Origin: Natrialba asiatica DSM 12278
Lineage (GTDB): Archaea > Halobacteriota > Halobacteria > Halobacteriales > Natrialbaceae
Assembly (NCBI RefSeq): GCF_000337555.1
Contig: NZ_AOIO01000007.1
Location: 22,293-86,292, forward strand
Length of the DNA: 64,000 nucleotides
Reading direction: 5' to 3'
Shown: positions 7,765-16,124 of the stretch, piece by piece
Layout: every line of letters begins with the position of its first letter
Position numbering within the stretch: the stretch's first letter is position 1
Position numbers and translations under genes: made by a program
Notes under the pieces: model-generated
Told to the model about the DNA's origin: nothing
Seen by the model: the letters and a program-made list of their open reading frames with translations, nothing else
Database searches by the model: none

Positions 7765-8907
7765 TTAGATACCTCCCATCATGTCGTTCGCGTTCGTTGT
7801 GTCGTCGGGTTCGCCCTCGGGGTCGGCCGGGGAAGTCGTCTTTTCGTGTCGGGCTCGAACGCGGGGGTTGAACACGCGGTCGAGTGACTGCCCGAGGAGG
7901 GTCAGCCCGACCGAAATGAAGACGATCGCGACCATGGGAACGAGGAACCAGTGCAGTGCGCCGGGCCGTACGTGGGCGTTTTCTTGATAGGCGAGGTTCA
8001 GGGTGCTCCCCCAGTTCAGGTTCTCGAACGGCAGGATGCCCAGGTAGTACAGGGCGACGGCCTCGAAGATAACCCGTCGACCGGCGTTGGTGAGGTTGAT
8101 CACGACGTAGGGCATCAGGTGGGGGATAATCTCCTTGAAGACGATCGTGTGGGTACGCATTCCCATCGCCTGTGATGCTTCGACGAACGATTCTTCTCGG
8201 AGCGTGAGCATCTGGGATCTGATGGCGCGAGCGAGTCCGCCCCACGCCGCGACACTCAGCAGTACGCCGACTGCGTACGGATTGCCGAGGATGATGTCGT
8301 CGAACATGAGCCCGAGGACCATCACGAGCGGGAAGCCGGGGATGTTGATGAAGACGTCCGTAATCGAACTCAGGACCGTATCGACCATGCCACCTTTGTA
8401 CCCGGCGATAGCGCCAACGGTGGTCCCGATGCCGACGGTACAGACCGCCCCCGAGACGACCATCTTGAGGATCGTTGCTGTCGAGTGAACCGTCTGCGAG
8501 AGCAGGTCGCGACCGTGTCCGTCCGTTCCGAGGATGTACTCCGCGTTCTCGAACGGATTGATGAGCGCGGATCCTTCAGCGACGTTCGTCGGTTCGACGA
8601 GCACCGTTCCGACGGTTCCCATCAACAGGTACAGGACGACGATCGTCAATCCGATCCGCGCCCGCCAGTCGCGCCAGATGATCGAAACCGGCGCGTAGAC
8701 GTAGGCATCGTACAGCTTTCGATAGCGATCACGGCGCGTCTCCTCGAACTCCGAGACGACTTCGAACGGCGAGTTCACGTTTCCGCCGTCGGTTTCGACG
8801 GGCCTGTCGGCTGCCCCGTTGCGTTCGGTTTCGGGCGTCGACTTGATATCGGTACTGAGTTCGTGTTCGTCTCCTGGGTCGGTTGGACTGGGTGATTCTC
8901 GTGTCAT
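7765..8907 (-). CDS. ABC importer permease, DppC type
   Basis: A 380-residue inner-membrane permease of the Dpp/Opp type. An unusually long, acidic, non-membrane N-terminus (about 100 residues, rich in E, D, T, S) precedes the first membrane segment (LTIVVLYLLMGTVGTVL). The DppC-family sequence GTDGHGRDLLSQ and the EAA-type loop (EASQAMGMRTHTIVFKEIIP) contact the ATPase. The ATG at 8907 overlaps the stop of the upstream permease by four bases (ATGA), which shows translational coupling. Its stop is next to the start of the fused ATPase. It forms the transmembrane channel with the DppB-type partner. Confidence 0.93.
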   Translation of the reverse strand: MTRESPSPTDPGDEHELSTDIKSTPETERNGAADRPVETDGGNVNSPFEVVSEFEETRRDRYRKLYDAYVYAPVSIIWRDWRARIGLTIVVLYLLMGTVGTVLVEPTNVAEGSALINPFENAEYILGTDGHGRDLLSQTVHSTATILKMVVSGAVCTVGIGTTVGAIAGYKGGMVDTVLSSITDVFINIPGFPLVMVLGLMFDDIILGNPYAVGVLLSVAAWGGLARAIRSQMLTLREESFVEASQAMGMRTHTIVFKEIIPHLMPYVVINLTNAGRRVIFEAVALYYLGILPFENLNWGSTLNLAYQENAHVRPGALHWFLVPMVAIVFISVGLTLLGQSLDRVFNPRVRARHEKTTSPADPEGEPDDTTNANDMMGGI

Positions 8908-9896
8908 TGGGCCCTCCGTGCACGCGGATCGACGTAGCCGTAGGTCAGGTCGGCCAGCAGCAGTGCGGTAACGATTGCCAGCGTGATGACCATAAAGCCC
9001 CCCATCATGAGCGGGTAGTCGCGCTGGTGGGTGGCTGATAGCATGTACCAGCCGAGACCGTGATACTGGAACACCTGTTCGAGGACGATCGAACCGCCGA
9101 ACATTTCGCCGATGCTGATCAGCAGCGTCGTGTACATCGGCAACACGGCGTTGCGAGCGACGTACTGGGTCGAGATAGTGATATCGGAGAGGCCGCGGAG
9201 GCGGGCGACGCGAAGGTAGTCCTCGCCGAGCACGCGGATGCTGTTTCCGCGCATGCCGAGGGAGGCGACGCCGGAGGCGACTAACATCGAGATGATCGGT
9301 AAGGCTGCGTGGTGGATGATCCCGCTGATGTATACCAGATTGAATCCCGGGTCGGCTCCGATCGGTTGGCGGCCGCCGTTTGGAAACAGTCCGTACCGGT
9401 ACGACAGGAAGATCAGCAGGAGGATTGCAAGTACGTAGAACGGGATCGATCCCATCAAGACGGCATACGAGGTGAGTCCGACGTCCAATTTCCCACCTTC
9501 CCAATAGGCCATCAGCGCGCCGACGCTGATGCCGATGAAGAAACTGATGAAGACCGCCCAGCTTAGGACGAACAACGTCCACGGCAGTGCTCCCGCGAGC
9601 ACATCTGTCACCGGCTCGCCGTAATAGACAGACTGTCCAAGATCACCCTGCAGCGTGTCCACAACATAGCTCCCGTAGGCCGTGAGGAGCGGCTCGTCCG
9701 GATCGATCGTCATGCGAAGCTCAACGAGTTCACGCGCGCGGCCCGGATTGATTCCCTGTTGGGTCATCCGCGTAATCATCGCGCCCATAATGTTTCCGGG
9801 CATCATCCGGATCAACACGAACGATAGTGTGAGAACGGCCCACACGGTGAAGGCTGCTTGCCCTAATCGTCTGACACGCCAGTCCACTGTTACCAT
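8904..9896 (-). CDS. ABC importer permease, DppB type
   Basis: A 330-residue Dpp/Opp-type permease with about six membrane segments. It shows the family N-terminal region (TLSFVLIRMMPGNIMG), the periplasmic loop with DEPLLTAYGSYV and GDLGQSVYYGEPV, and the EAA-type loop (YLRVARLRGLSDITI). The ATG at 9896 is preferred; an in-frame TTG at 9914 would add six residues. An AT-rich palindromic promoter at 9944-9957 lies upstream, so the permease/ATPase operon probably starts here. Both candidate substrate-binding proteins are further upstream on the same strand. Confidence 0.93.
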   Translation of the reverse strand: MVTVDWRVRRLGQAAFTVWAVLTLSFVLIRMMPGNIMGAMITRMTQQGINPGRARELVELRMTIDPDEPLLTAYGSYVVDTLQGDLGQSVYYGEPVTDVLAGALPWTLFVLSWAVFISFFIGISVGALMAYWEGGKLDVGLTSYAVLMGSIPFYVLAILLLIFLSYRYGLFPNGGRQPIGADPGFNLVYISGIIHHAALPIISMLVASGVASLGMRGNSIRVLGEDYLRVARLRGLSDITISTQYVARNAVLPMYTTLLISIGEMFGGSIVLEQVFQYHGLGWYMLSATHQRDYPLMMGGFMVITLAIVTALLLADLTYGYVDPRARRAQ

Positions 9897-9943
9897 GGCT
9901 GTATAGCTGTTCAAAACAATTCGTAATGAAGGTTTGCAATCGT

Positions 9944-9957
9944 ATAATATATATTAT
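9944..9957 (-). promoter_or_regulatory. AT-rich palindromic promoter element before the permease operon
   Basis: ATAATATATATTAT, a perfect 14-bp palindrome, is the only strong TATA-like element between 10025 and the permease start. It would give a leader of about 25-30 bases to the ATG at 9896. Confidence 0.45.
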
Positions 9958-10024
9958 CATTTCGGCCGAATTCGGCGGGGGGTCGGAGACGAACCGTCTC
10001 GAGGTCGGGAGCTATCGTCCGGCG

Positions 10025-10219
10025 TTAGAACGGCTCCCAGCCGGTATAGAGCACGGCGATGCTTCCCGCGAGCGAGAGGATAACTGGGATGAGAGCGAGT
10101 TGCGCGACGACGTACGGTCCCGTTCCCGGGTCGACGAAGGCGAGGGAGAATCCCAGGAGGAGGAGGAAGACGAAGTTGACGCCGAGGACGATCTGTGAAA
10201 TAGCCTGCAGGAATCCCAT
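10025..10219 (-). CDS. Small two-span membrane protein, unknown function
   Basis: A 64-residue protein with two predicted membrane helices (about residues 11-28 and 37-58) and almost no soluble part. The loop between them contains DPGTGPYV. Third codon positions are GC-rich and the start context is clean, so it looks like a real gene. It lies between a substrate-binding protein gene and the permease operon on the same strand. I do not recognise the family; many haloarchaeal genomes carry similar short membrane proteins. Confidence 0.65.
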   Translation of the reverse strand: MGFLQAISQIVLGVNFVFLLLLGFSLAFVDPGTGPYVVAQLALIPVILSLAGSIAVLYTGWEPF

Positions 10220-10307
10220 GCGAAACCGTTTGCATCGATGCTAATAAACGTTCGTCCAAGTCGGGACTGAACTCGAAACCGGCGGCAGCGTTCGACCGTC
10301 GCGGTCG

Positions 10308-12116
10308 TCACCCGTTGTACTCGATCGTCGCTCCCTCCATCTTCGGAATGAGATACAGCGCGTCCTCGGTGCCATCGATGACGCCCTCGGGCGCGTCGAG
10401 CGTCCAGTTGGCTGCGTTGTACGCGCCGGCGTCGGGCTGGAACATCGCCTCCATCTGGGGGACCGTCTGGTTCCACCACCACATCAGTTCTTGGTGGTAC
10501 TGGTCGTCGCCGGTGACCTGCCACTGACGGATGTGCTCCTCGACGTTGATCGACTTCGTCCCGTCCGCGCCGTCGGGGTCGCCAATCGGCATTGGGATTT
10601 CCGTGTCGGGATCGAAGTGCGAGATCGACTGGACCCAGGTCGGGACGAGATCGAGCGCCCAGAGCGCCCTGATCCCGTTCGCGGATGAGCCATCGGGCAT
10701 GATGTCGTACTCGCCCGCCTGCCGACGTTCGTCGAACGTCGCGTCGTCGACCTGTTCCTGGTTCGTCCCGATGCCGAAGTTCTCCAGGTTCTCTTTGAGG
10801 ACGCCGATATCCTTCCGCTTGGTCCCGTTCATGATATCGACTTCGAACCGGTCTCCATCGGGCGTGAACCACTCGCCGTCGTCGCGCTGGAATCCTTCCT
10901 CCTCGAGGAGTTCGGTGGCGCGGTCGGTATCGTTCTGGCCGTACAGGGTGAAGTCCTCGACCCAGTCGGCGGCGTCGTGCGAGCCGTTATCGAGGACGTT
11001 CCCCGGAACGCGACAGGGGGGCCACTCGAACATGCGGTTGACGCCTTCGAGGAGTTGGACGACCTGTTGTCGGTCGAAGACGTGACAGATTGCCTTGCGG
11101 ACGTTCGCGCTCTCCAGGGGAGTGTCGTAGCTGACGTCGTACCCGCAGTTGAACGTGAAGAGTTTGTTCGTCGAGAAGCCCTCCTTGATGAGCGTGTGCT
11201 CTTCCGGTAACTGCTGCTTGTTCTTGACCGGGAACTGCGTATGGGCGGCGTCGATCTCGCCGTTCGAATACGGCTGTGCCGGGTTGTTGTTATTGTAGAG
11301 GTGTACCGAGTACTCGCTGAAATTAAGTTCGCCGGCGTTCGGATGGTCATCGTACCGTTCGAAGATCATGACGTTGTCCCCGATATCGGCGACTTGAAAC
11401 GGCCCGTTCCCAACCGCATCCTCGAGCGACGGATACGATGTCGTCGTCATCTCCTCTAAGACACCCTCCATCTCCCCGTCGTCGCTATTCCGGAGTTGTT
11501 CGTGCCAGTCGATCCACTGATCGTCGGTGTGTTTGGTGAATATCCCGCGACTCTCATCACCCACGAGGTCGGCGACGACGTTCTGGACTGCAACCTTCGT
11601 CGACAGCGGATCGTGGAACGTAACCTGGGCCGTCCGTTCGTCGACCGCTTCCGCCGACTCGATGAACTGGTGGGGCCGCTCGCCGTCTTCCGCCTGGTAG
11701 TCCAGAATCTCCAGCGCCATCTGGAGTTGCATCACCCAGTCGTCGGCGACGACCTGATCCCCATCGTGCCAGGTCCACTCGTCGCTGAAGGCGAACTCGA
11801 GCGTCGTGTCGTCGACCATCTCCCAGTCGGTTGCGATCAACGGGTACACCTCGTCCCTCGACGGGCTGTAAACGACGGGTCGGTCGTAGATGAGCGCCCC
11901 CGGATGCCACGTGCCGCGTTGCGTCGGATTCCACGGGTTGCAGTGACGCTGCGACGGCAGCGTCCCGCTGGTCTCTGCGTCGAACACACGGAATCGATCG
12001 GTACTACTCGAACCGCCGAGGCACCCCGCCATCAACGCCGTTCCGCCCGCAGCACTGTATTTGAGTACATCTCGCCGGTTCAATCCACTGCTCCGCCAGC
12101 TGTTACCCTCTGGCAT
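10308..12116 (-). CDS. Dpp/Opp-type substrate-binding lipoprotein, copy 1
   Basis: A 602-residue extracellular solute-binding protein (family 5). The N-terminus carries a Tat signal (NRRDVLKYSAAGG) followed by a lipobox (ALMAGC), so the protein is exported folded and lipid-anchored at the cysteine. The ATG at 12116 was chosen over an upstream in-frame start because the TATA element (12143-12156) would lie inside the longer form. It is a close paralog of the next gene upstream (12267-14081); the two share a 134-base block that is identical at the DNA level. It probably captures pectin-derived oligosaccharides for the permease operon downstream, although family 5 proteins also bind peptides. 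Confidence 0.92.
   Translation of the reverse strand: MPEGNSWRSSGLNRRDVLKYSAAGGTALMAGCLGGSSSTDRFRVFDAETSGTLPSQRHCNPWNPTQRGTWHPGALIYDRPVVYSPSRDEVYPLIATDWEMVDDTTLEFAFSDEWTWHDGDQVVADDWVMQLQMALEILDYQAEDGERPHQFIESAEAVDERTAQVTFHDPLSTKVAVQNVVADLVGDESRGIFTKHTDDQWIDWHEQLRNSDDGEMEGVLEEMTTTSYPSLEDAVGNGPFQVADIGDNVMIFERYDDHPNAGELNFSEYSVHLYNNNNPAQPYSNGEIDAAHTQFPVKNKQQLPEEHTLIKEGFSTNKLFTFNCGYDVSYDTPLESANVRKAICHVFDRQQVVQLLEGVNRMFEWPPCRVPGNVLDNGSHDAADWVEDFTLYGQNDTDRATELLEEEGFQRDDGEWFTPDGDRFEVDIMNGTKRKDIGVLKENLENFGIGTNQEQVDDATFDERRQAGEYDIMPDGSSANGIRALWALDLVPTWVQSISHFDPDTEIPMPIGDPDGADGTKSINVEEHIRQWQVTGDDQYHQELMWWWNQTVPQMEAMFQPDAGAYNAANWTLDAPEGVIDGTEDALYLIPKMEGATIEYNG
10354..10487. repeat. 134-bp direct repeat, copy A
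   Basis: By eye identical base for base to 12316-12449, including third codon positions, while the flanking parts of the two paralogous genes differ at many sites. It encodes the same C-terminal segment of both binding proteins. Confidence 0.75.
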
Positions 12117-12142
12117 ACTCCCTAATGTTGGAAGGTAGTACA

Positions 12143-12156
12143 TATAGTTAACTATA
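12143..12156 (-). promoter_or_regulatory. AT palindrome and TATA element of binding-protein gene 1
   Basis: TATAGTTAACTATA, a perfect 14-bp palindrome, is centred about 33 bases before the ATG at 12116. It overlaps the likely TATA box and could be an operator as well as a promoter. Confidence 0.45.
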
Positions 12157-12266
12157 AAAAATACAATATTCGTCTCGGCGACCGACGACGCTACCGCCGA
12201 GGGTGAACTCGCTTTTGATCTCCGGCCGTCCGTCGCTTCCAGCTTGCTGTCGACAGTCGGCGTCCG

Positions 12267-14081
12267 TTATGGTCCGGTATATTCCATCGTGGCGTCTTCC
12301 ATCTTCGGAATGAGGTACAGCGCGTCCTCGGTGCCATCGATGACGCCCTCGGGCGCGTCGAGCGTCCAGTTGGCTGCGTTGTACGCGCCGGCGTCGGGCT
12401 GGAACATCGCCTCCATCTGGGGGACCGTCTGGTTCCACCACCACATCAGCTCCCGGTGGTACTCGCTATCATCGGTGACCTGCCACTGATTGATGTGTTC
12501 TTCGACGTTGATCGTCTTCGTCCCGTCCGCGCCGTCGGGATCGCCGACCGGCATCGGAATCTCCGCCTCGAGTTCGAAGTGAGCGATCGACTGGAGCCAT
12601 CGGGGGACGAGGTCGAGTCCCCAGAGGGGAACGACGCCGTTTGCGGAGGATCTGTCGGGCATCATGTCGTACTCGCCGGCGTGGCGACGCTCGTCGAACG
12701 ACGCGTCGTCGACCTGTTCCTGGTTCGTCCCGATGCCGAAGTTCTCCAGGTTCTCTCTGAGGACGCCGATATCCTTCCGGTCGGCTCCGTTCATGACGTC
12801 GATCTCGAATCGGTCGCCGTCGGGCGTGAACCACTTGCCGTCGTCGCGTTGGTACCCCTCCGCTTCGAGGAGTTCGGTGGCGCGGCCGGTATCGTTCTGG
12901 CCGTACAGGGTGAAGTCCTCGACCCAGTCGGTGGCGTCGTGTGACCCCTCGTCCAGAACGCTCCCCGGGACGCGACAGGGGGGCCACTCGAACATGCGGT
13001 TGACGCCCTCGAGGAGTTGGACGACCTGTTGGCGGTCGAAGACGTGACAGACCGCCTTGCGGACGTTCGCGCTCTCGAAGGGAGTGTCGTAGCTGACGCC
13101 GCTCCCGCAGTTGAACGTAAACAGCAGGTTGATCGATAAGTCCTCCCTGACGAGCGTGTGCTCCTCGGGTAGTTGGGATTTGACGTCGTCTCTGACCGGA
13201 AATTGGATGTGGGCGGCGTCGACTTCTCCGCTCGTGTACGGTTGCGTCGGATCGTCGTTCTCGAAGACGCGTACCGAACACGTCTCGAAGTTGAGATTAT
13301 CGGCGTTCGGATGGTCATCGTAGCGCTCGAAAACGACGACGTTGTCACCGACATCCGCGACTTCGAACGGGCCGTTGCCGACGACCTCCTCGAGCAACGG
13401 ATAGTTCGTCGTCGTAATCTCCTCGACGACGGTTTCCGCCTCCGCTTCGTCGCCCTCGTGGAGCCGCTGATGCCAGTCGGCCCACTGGTCGTCAGTGTGT
13501 TGCGTGAAGATCCCCCGGCTCTCGTCTCCCACGAGATCCGCAACTGCGGTTCGCACCGCGTAGGTCGACAGCAACGGGTCGTACAACGACACGCGGGCCG
13601 TCCGCTCGTCGACCGCTTCCGCCGACTCGATGAACTGGTGGGGTCGCTCGCCGTCTTCCGCCTGATACTCCATGATGCCAAGCGCTAGCTGCAGTTGCAT
13701 CACCCAGTCGTCGGCGACGACCTGCTCGCCGTCGTGCCAGGTCCACTCGTCGCTGAAGGTGAACTCGAGCGTCGTGTCGTCGACCATCTCCCAGTCGGTT
13801 GCGATCAACGGGTACACCTCGTCCGCAGCGGGGCTATAGACGACGGGCCGATCGTGAATGAGCGCCCCGGGGTGCCACGCCCCGCGCTGTGCGAAGTTCC
13901 ACGGATTGCAGTGACGCTGGGACGGTAGTGCGCCGCTGGTCTCCGCATCGAACATGCGAAATCGATCGGTACTATTCGAACCGCCGAGGCACCCGGCGAG
14001 GACGGAAACCCCGCCCGCAGTTCCGTACTTGAGCACGTCGCGCCGACTCGGCTGTTGCCACTGTTTGTCACCGTCTGGCAT
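12267..14081 (-). CDS. Dpp/Opp-type substrate-binding lipoprotein, copy 2
   Basis: A 604-residue family 5 solute-binding protein, paralogous to the gene at 10308-12116 along its whole length. It has a Tat signal (SRRDVLKYGTAGG) and lipobox (VLAGC). The two copies differ most in the middle (for example the region after the conserved QFPV segment, where this copy has extra residues), so they may bind ligands of different size or charge. The ATG at 14081 was chosen; the preceding in-frame start would add 14 cysteine-containing residues not expected before a Tat signal. It is the first gene of the transporter group on this strand and is divergent from the short-chain dehydrogenase gene. Confidence 0.92.
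   Translation of the reverse strand: MPDGDKQWQQPSRRDVLKYGTAGGVSVLAGCLGGSNSTDRFRMFDAETSGALPSQRHCNPWNFAQRGAWHPGALIHDRPVVYSPAADEVYPLIATDWEMVDDTTLEFTFSDEWTWHDGEQVVADDWVMQLQLALGIMEYQAEDGERPHQFIESAEAVDERTARVSLYDPLLSTYAVRTAVADLVGDESRGIFTQHTDDQWADWHQRLHEGDEAEAETVVEEITTTNYPLLEEVVGNGPFEVADVGDNVVVFERYDDHPNADNLNFETCSVRVFENDDPTQPYTSGEVDAAHIQFPVRDDVKSQLPEEHTLVREDLSINLLFTFNCGSGVSYDTPFESANVRKAVCHVFDRQQVVQLLEGVNRMFEWPPCRVPGSVLDEGSHDATDWVEDFTLYGQNDTGRATELLEAEGYQRDDGKWFTPDGDRFEIDVMNGADRKDIGVLRENLENFGIGTNQEQVDDASFDERRHAGEYDMMPDRSSANGVVPLWGLDLVPRWLQSIAHFELEAEIPMPVGDPDGADGTKTINVEEHINQWQVTDDSEYHRELMWWWNQTVPQMEAMFQPDAGAYNAANWTLDAPEGVIDGTEDALYLIPKMEDATMEYTGP
12316..12449. repeat. 134-bp direct repeat, copy B
   Basis: Identical to 10354-10487. 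See that entry. Confidence 0.75.
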
Positions 14082-14204
14082 AGTCTCTACTGCCAGACAG
14101 TCGCACTTAACTTTACCCCGCACTCGGCCGGTGTCTCTCTCGACCGACTCGTCGCCCGGCTAACGCCGAAACGTTTTCCCACCGGTCCGTCCACTCCTCT
14201 ATCG

Positions 14205-14978
14205 ATGGACGAGCGAACAGTCGTCGTTACCGGTTCGAGCAAAGGCATCGGCAAGGCACTCGCCAAACGCTTCGCCGCCGAGGGCACAACCGTCGTCACG
14301 AACTCGCGGGACGGGTCGCGCGCCGAGCGCGTCGCCGAGGAAATTCGGGCTGACGGCGGCCGAGCGGTCGGAATCGAGGCCGACATCAGCGATCGCGACG
14401 CGGTCGAGCGGCTCATCGAGGGTGCCGTCGACGCGTTCGGATCGCTCGACGTCATGGTGAACAACGCCGGTACCACCGTCATCGATCCCGCCCTCGAGAT
14501 GGACCCCGCGGACTGGCGGCGCGTGATCGAGGTCAATCTCACCGGTGTCTTCTTCGGGATGCAAGCGGCCGGCCAACAGTTCGTCGAGCAGGGAACCGGC
14601 GGCCAGATCATCACGATCAGCAGCATGATCGGCGAACGCGGCTTCGCACAGCGCGCACCCTACTGCGCCTCAAAGGCCGCCGTCAACAACCTCACCCGCG
14701 TCTTCGCGACTGAACTCGCCGAGCACGACGTCCACGTCAACGCGCTAGCCCCGGGGTTCGTCCGCACGGAAATCACCGACCAGACCCAGGAAGCCGCCGG
14801 CTACACCGATGCGGACGTCTGCGATCGAACGCCGCTCGACCGATTCGGCACGATGGAAGAAATCGCAAACTGCGTCAGTTTTCTCGCCGCCGGCGATCAC
14901 TACATGACCGGCGAGGTCATCCGCGCCGACGGCGGCTGGCTCGCCGACGCCTGGGGTCCCGACGCAGAAGTCGATTGA
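14205..14978 (+). CDS. Short-chain dehydrogenase/reductase, possibly KduD-like
   Basis: A 257-residue classical SDR. It has the cofactor motif TGSSKGIGK (9-17), NNAG (86-89), and catalytic N111, S140, Y153 and K157 (APYCASK). SDRs of this size in pectin loci often oxidise or reduce keto-deoxy sugar acids, such as the 2-dehydro-3-deoxygluconate dehydrogenase KduD that handles unsaturated lyase products. The ATG at 14205 is chosen; the open frame extends upstream to 14055 but without family similarity. It is divergent from the binding-protein gene. The substrate is not readable from sequence; the acidic residue at the end of beta-2 that would select NAD over NADP is not obvious. Confidence 0.85.
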   Translation: MDERTVVVTGSSKGIGKALAKRFAAEGTTVVTNSRDGSRAERVAEEIRADGGRAVGIEADISDRDAVERLIEGAVDAFGSLDVMVNNAGTTVIDPALEMDPADWRRVIEVNLTGVFFGMQAAGQQFVEQGTGGQIITISSMIGERGFAQRAPYCASKAAVNNLTRVFATELAEHDVHVNALAPGFVRTEITDQTQEAAGYTDADVCDRTPLDRFGTMEEIANCVSFLAAGDHYMTGEVIRADGGWLADAWGPDAEVD

Positions 14979-15014
14979 GCGACGACGCTCTCGAACGGTG
15001 TCGCAGTCGATCGA

Positions 15015-16001
15015 TCACTCGAACGCAGGGACAACCTCCTCGCCGAACAACCGAATCTGCTTCTCCACGAGTTCTTTCGGCATCCCGGAGTGGTGAAACC
15101 GGAGTGTGAGGTGATCGAGCGGGAAGCGCTCGCGGATCGATTCGATCTGCTCGACGATCTGTTCGGGCGTGCCGTAGATGAACCGGTCGTCGGCGAGTTC
15201 GTCGAAGTTTTCGACGGCGTCGGCGTTCATCAGCGGGTGGGAGAACTCGCCGCCGTACTCGTCGACGTAAGTGCGGTGGAGGTACTCCTTGCGCTCCATC
15301 ACTTCAGCTTCGGTCTCGGCGATGACCGCCTCGCGCATCAGCGGGTGTTCAATCTCGTCCCACTCCTGGTCGCTGTCCTCGATGTGCTCGCGCTGGGCTT
15401 CCTTGCGGTCCTCGACGATTCCCAGGTCGGCGACGACGCCGGGTACCCAGGCGTCGCTGAACCGCACCGAGCGGGCGATCTGCTTGTCGCCCCAGCCGCC
15501 GACCCAGAGGTCGGGTCGGGGCTCCTGGACGGTCTCGGGCAGCGGCTGCCAGTCCTCGACCTCGAAGAACGGACACTCGAAGGAAATCGGCTCGTCCGAG
15601 GAGAGGAACTCGTCGAGGAATTGCAGTCCCTCGATCATGCGCCCCGCCCGTTCGTCCATCGGGACGTCGAACGCCTCGAACTCTTCCTCGACGTAGCCGA
15701 GGCCGACGCCGAGCGTGAGCCGTCCGTTCGAGATGTTATCGAGCATCGCCGCCCGCTGTGCGACGTGCAACGGGTGGTAGAGCGGGAGGATCAACACCGA
15801 CGTGACGAGTTCGAGTTCCTCGGTTCCGGTGCCGATGCTGGTCAGTCGCGTCAGCGGCGAAGGCCAGTAGTTGTCGCCCTCGGTCGCCTGGTGGTCGTTG
15901 ACCCAGCAGGACGAGAAGCCGACCCGTTCGGCGAGTTGACACTGTTCGACGACGCCGTCCCACGATTGTCCGCCTTCGACTGGGAAAATCCCGAATTTCA
16001 T
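15015..16001 (-). CDS. LLM-class flavin/F420-dependent oxidoreductase
   Basis: A 328-residue luciferase-like monooxygenase superfamily protein (TIM barrel). The N-terminus MKFGIFPVEGG and the segments LVTSVLILPLYHP, GRLTLGVGLGY and DLWVGGWGDKQIARS are typical. In archaea such proteins usually bind F420 or FMN. The role here is unknown; it sits between the SDR gene (convergent) and the glycerate kinase gene (same strand, 123 bases upstream), within the sugar-acid locus. Confidence 0.85.
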   Translation of the reverse strand: MKFGIFPVEGGQSWDGVVEQCQLAERVGFSSCWVNDHQATEGDNYWPSPLTRLTSIGTGTEELELVTSVLILPLYHPLHVAQRAAMLDNISNGRLTLGVGLGYVEEEFEAFDVPMDERAGRMIEGLQFLDEFLSSDEPISFECPFFEVEDWQPLPETVQEPRPDLWVGGWGDKQIARSVRFSDAWVPGVVADLGIVEDRKEAQREHIEDSDQEWDEIEHPLMREAVIAETEAEVMERKEYLHRTYVDEYGGEFSHPLMNADAVENFDELADDRFIYGTPEQIVEQIESIRERFPLDHLTLRFHHSGMPKELVEKQIRLFGEEVVPAFE

Positions 16002-16124
16002 ACGCTACGATGTGACAGTGCGAGCAGCACGTATTTACATTTTCTGTTGGTGGGTTGATATCCATCGCGGAATCGGTGTTTACGCGACCACCTCCGGTCT
16101 CGTGTCTCCGTCACCTGCGTATCG

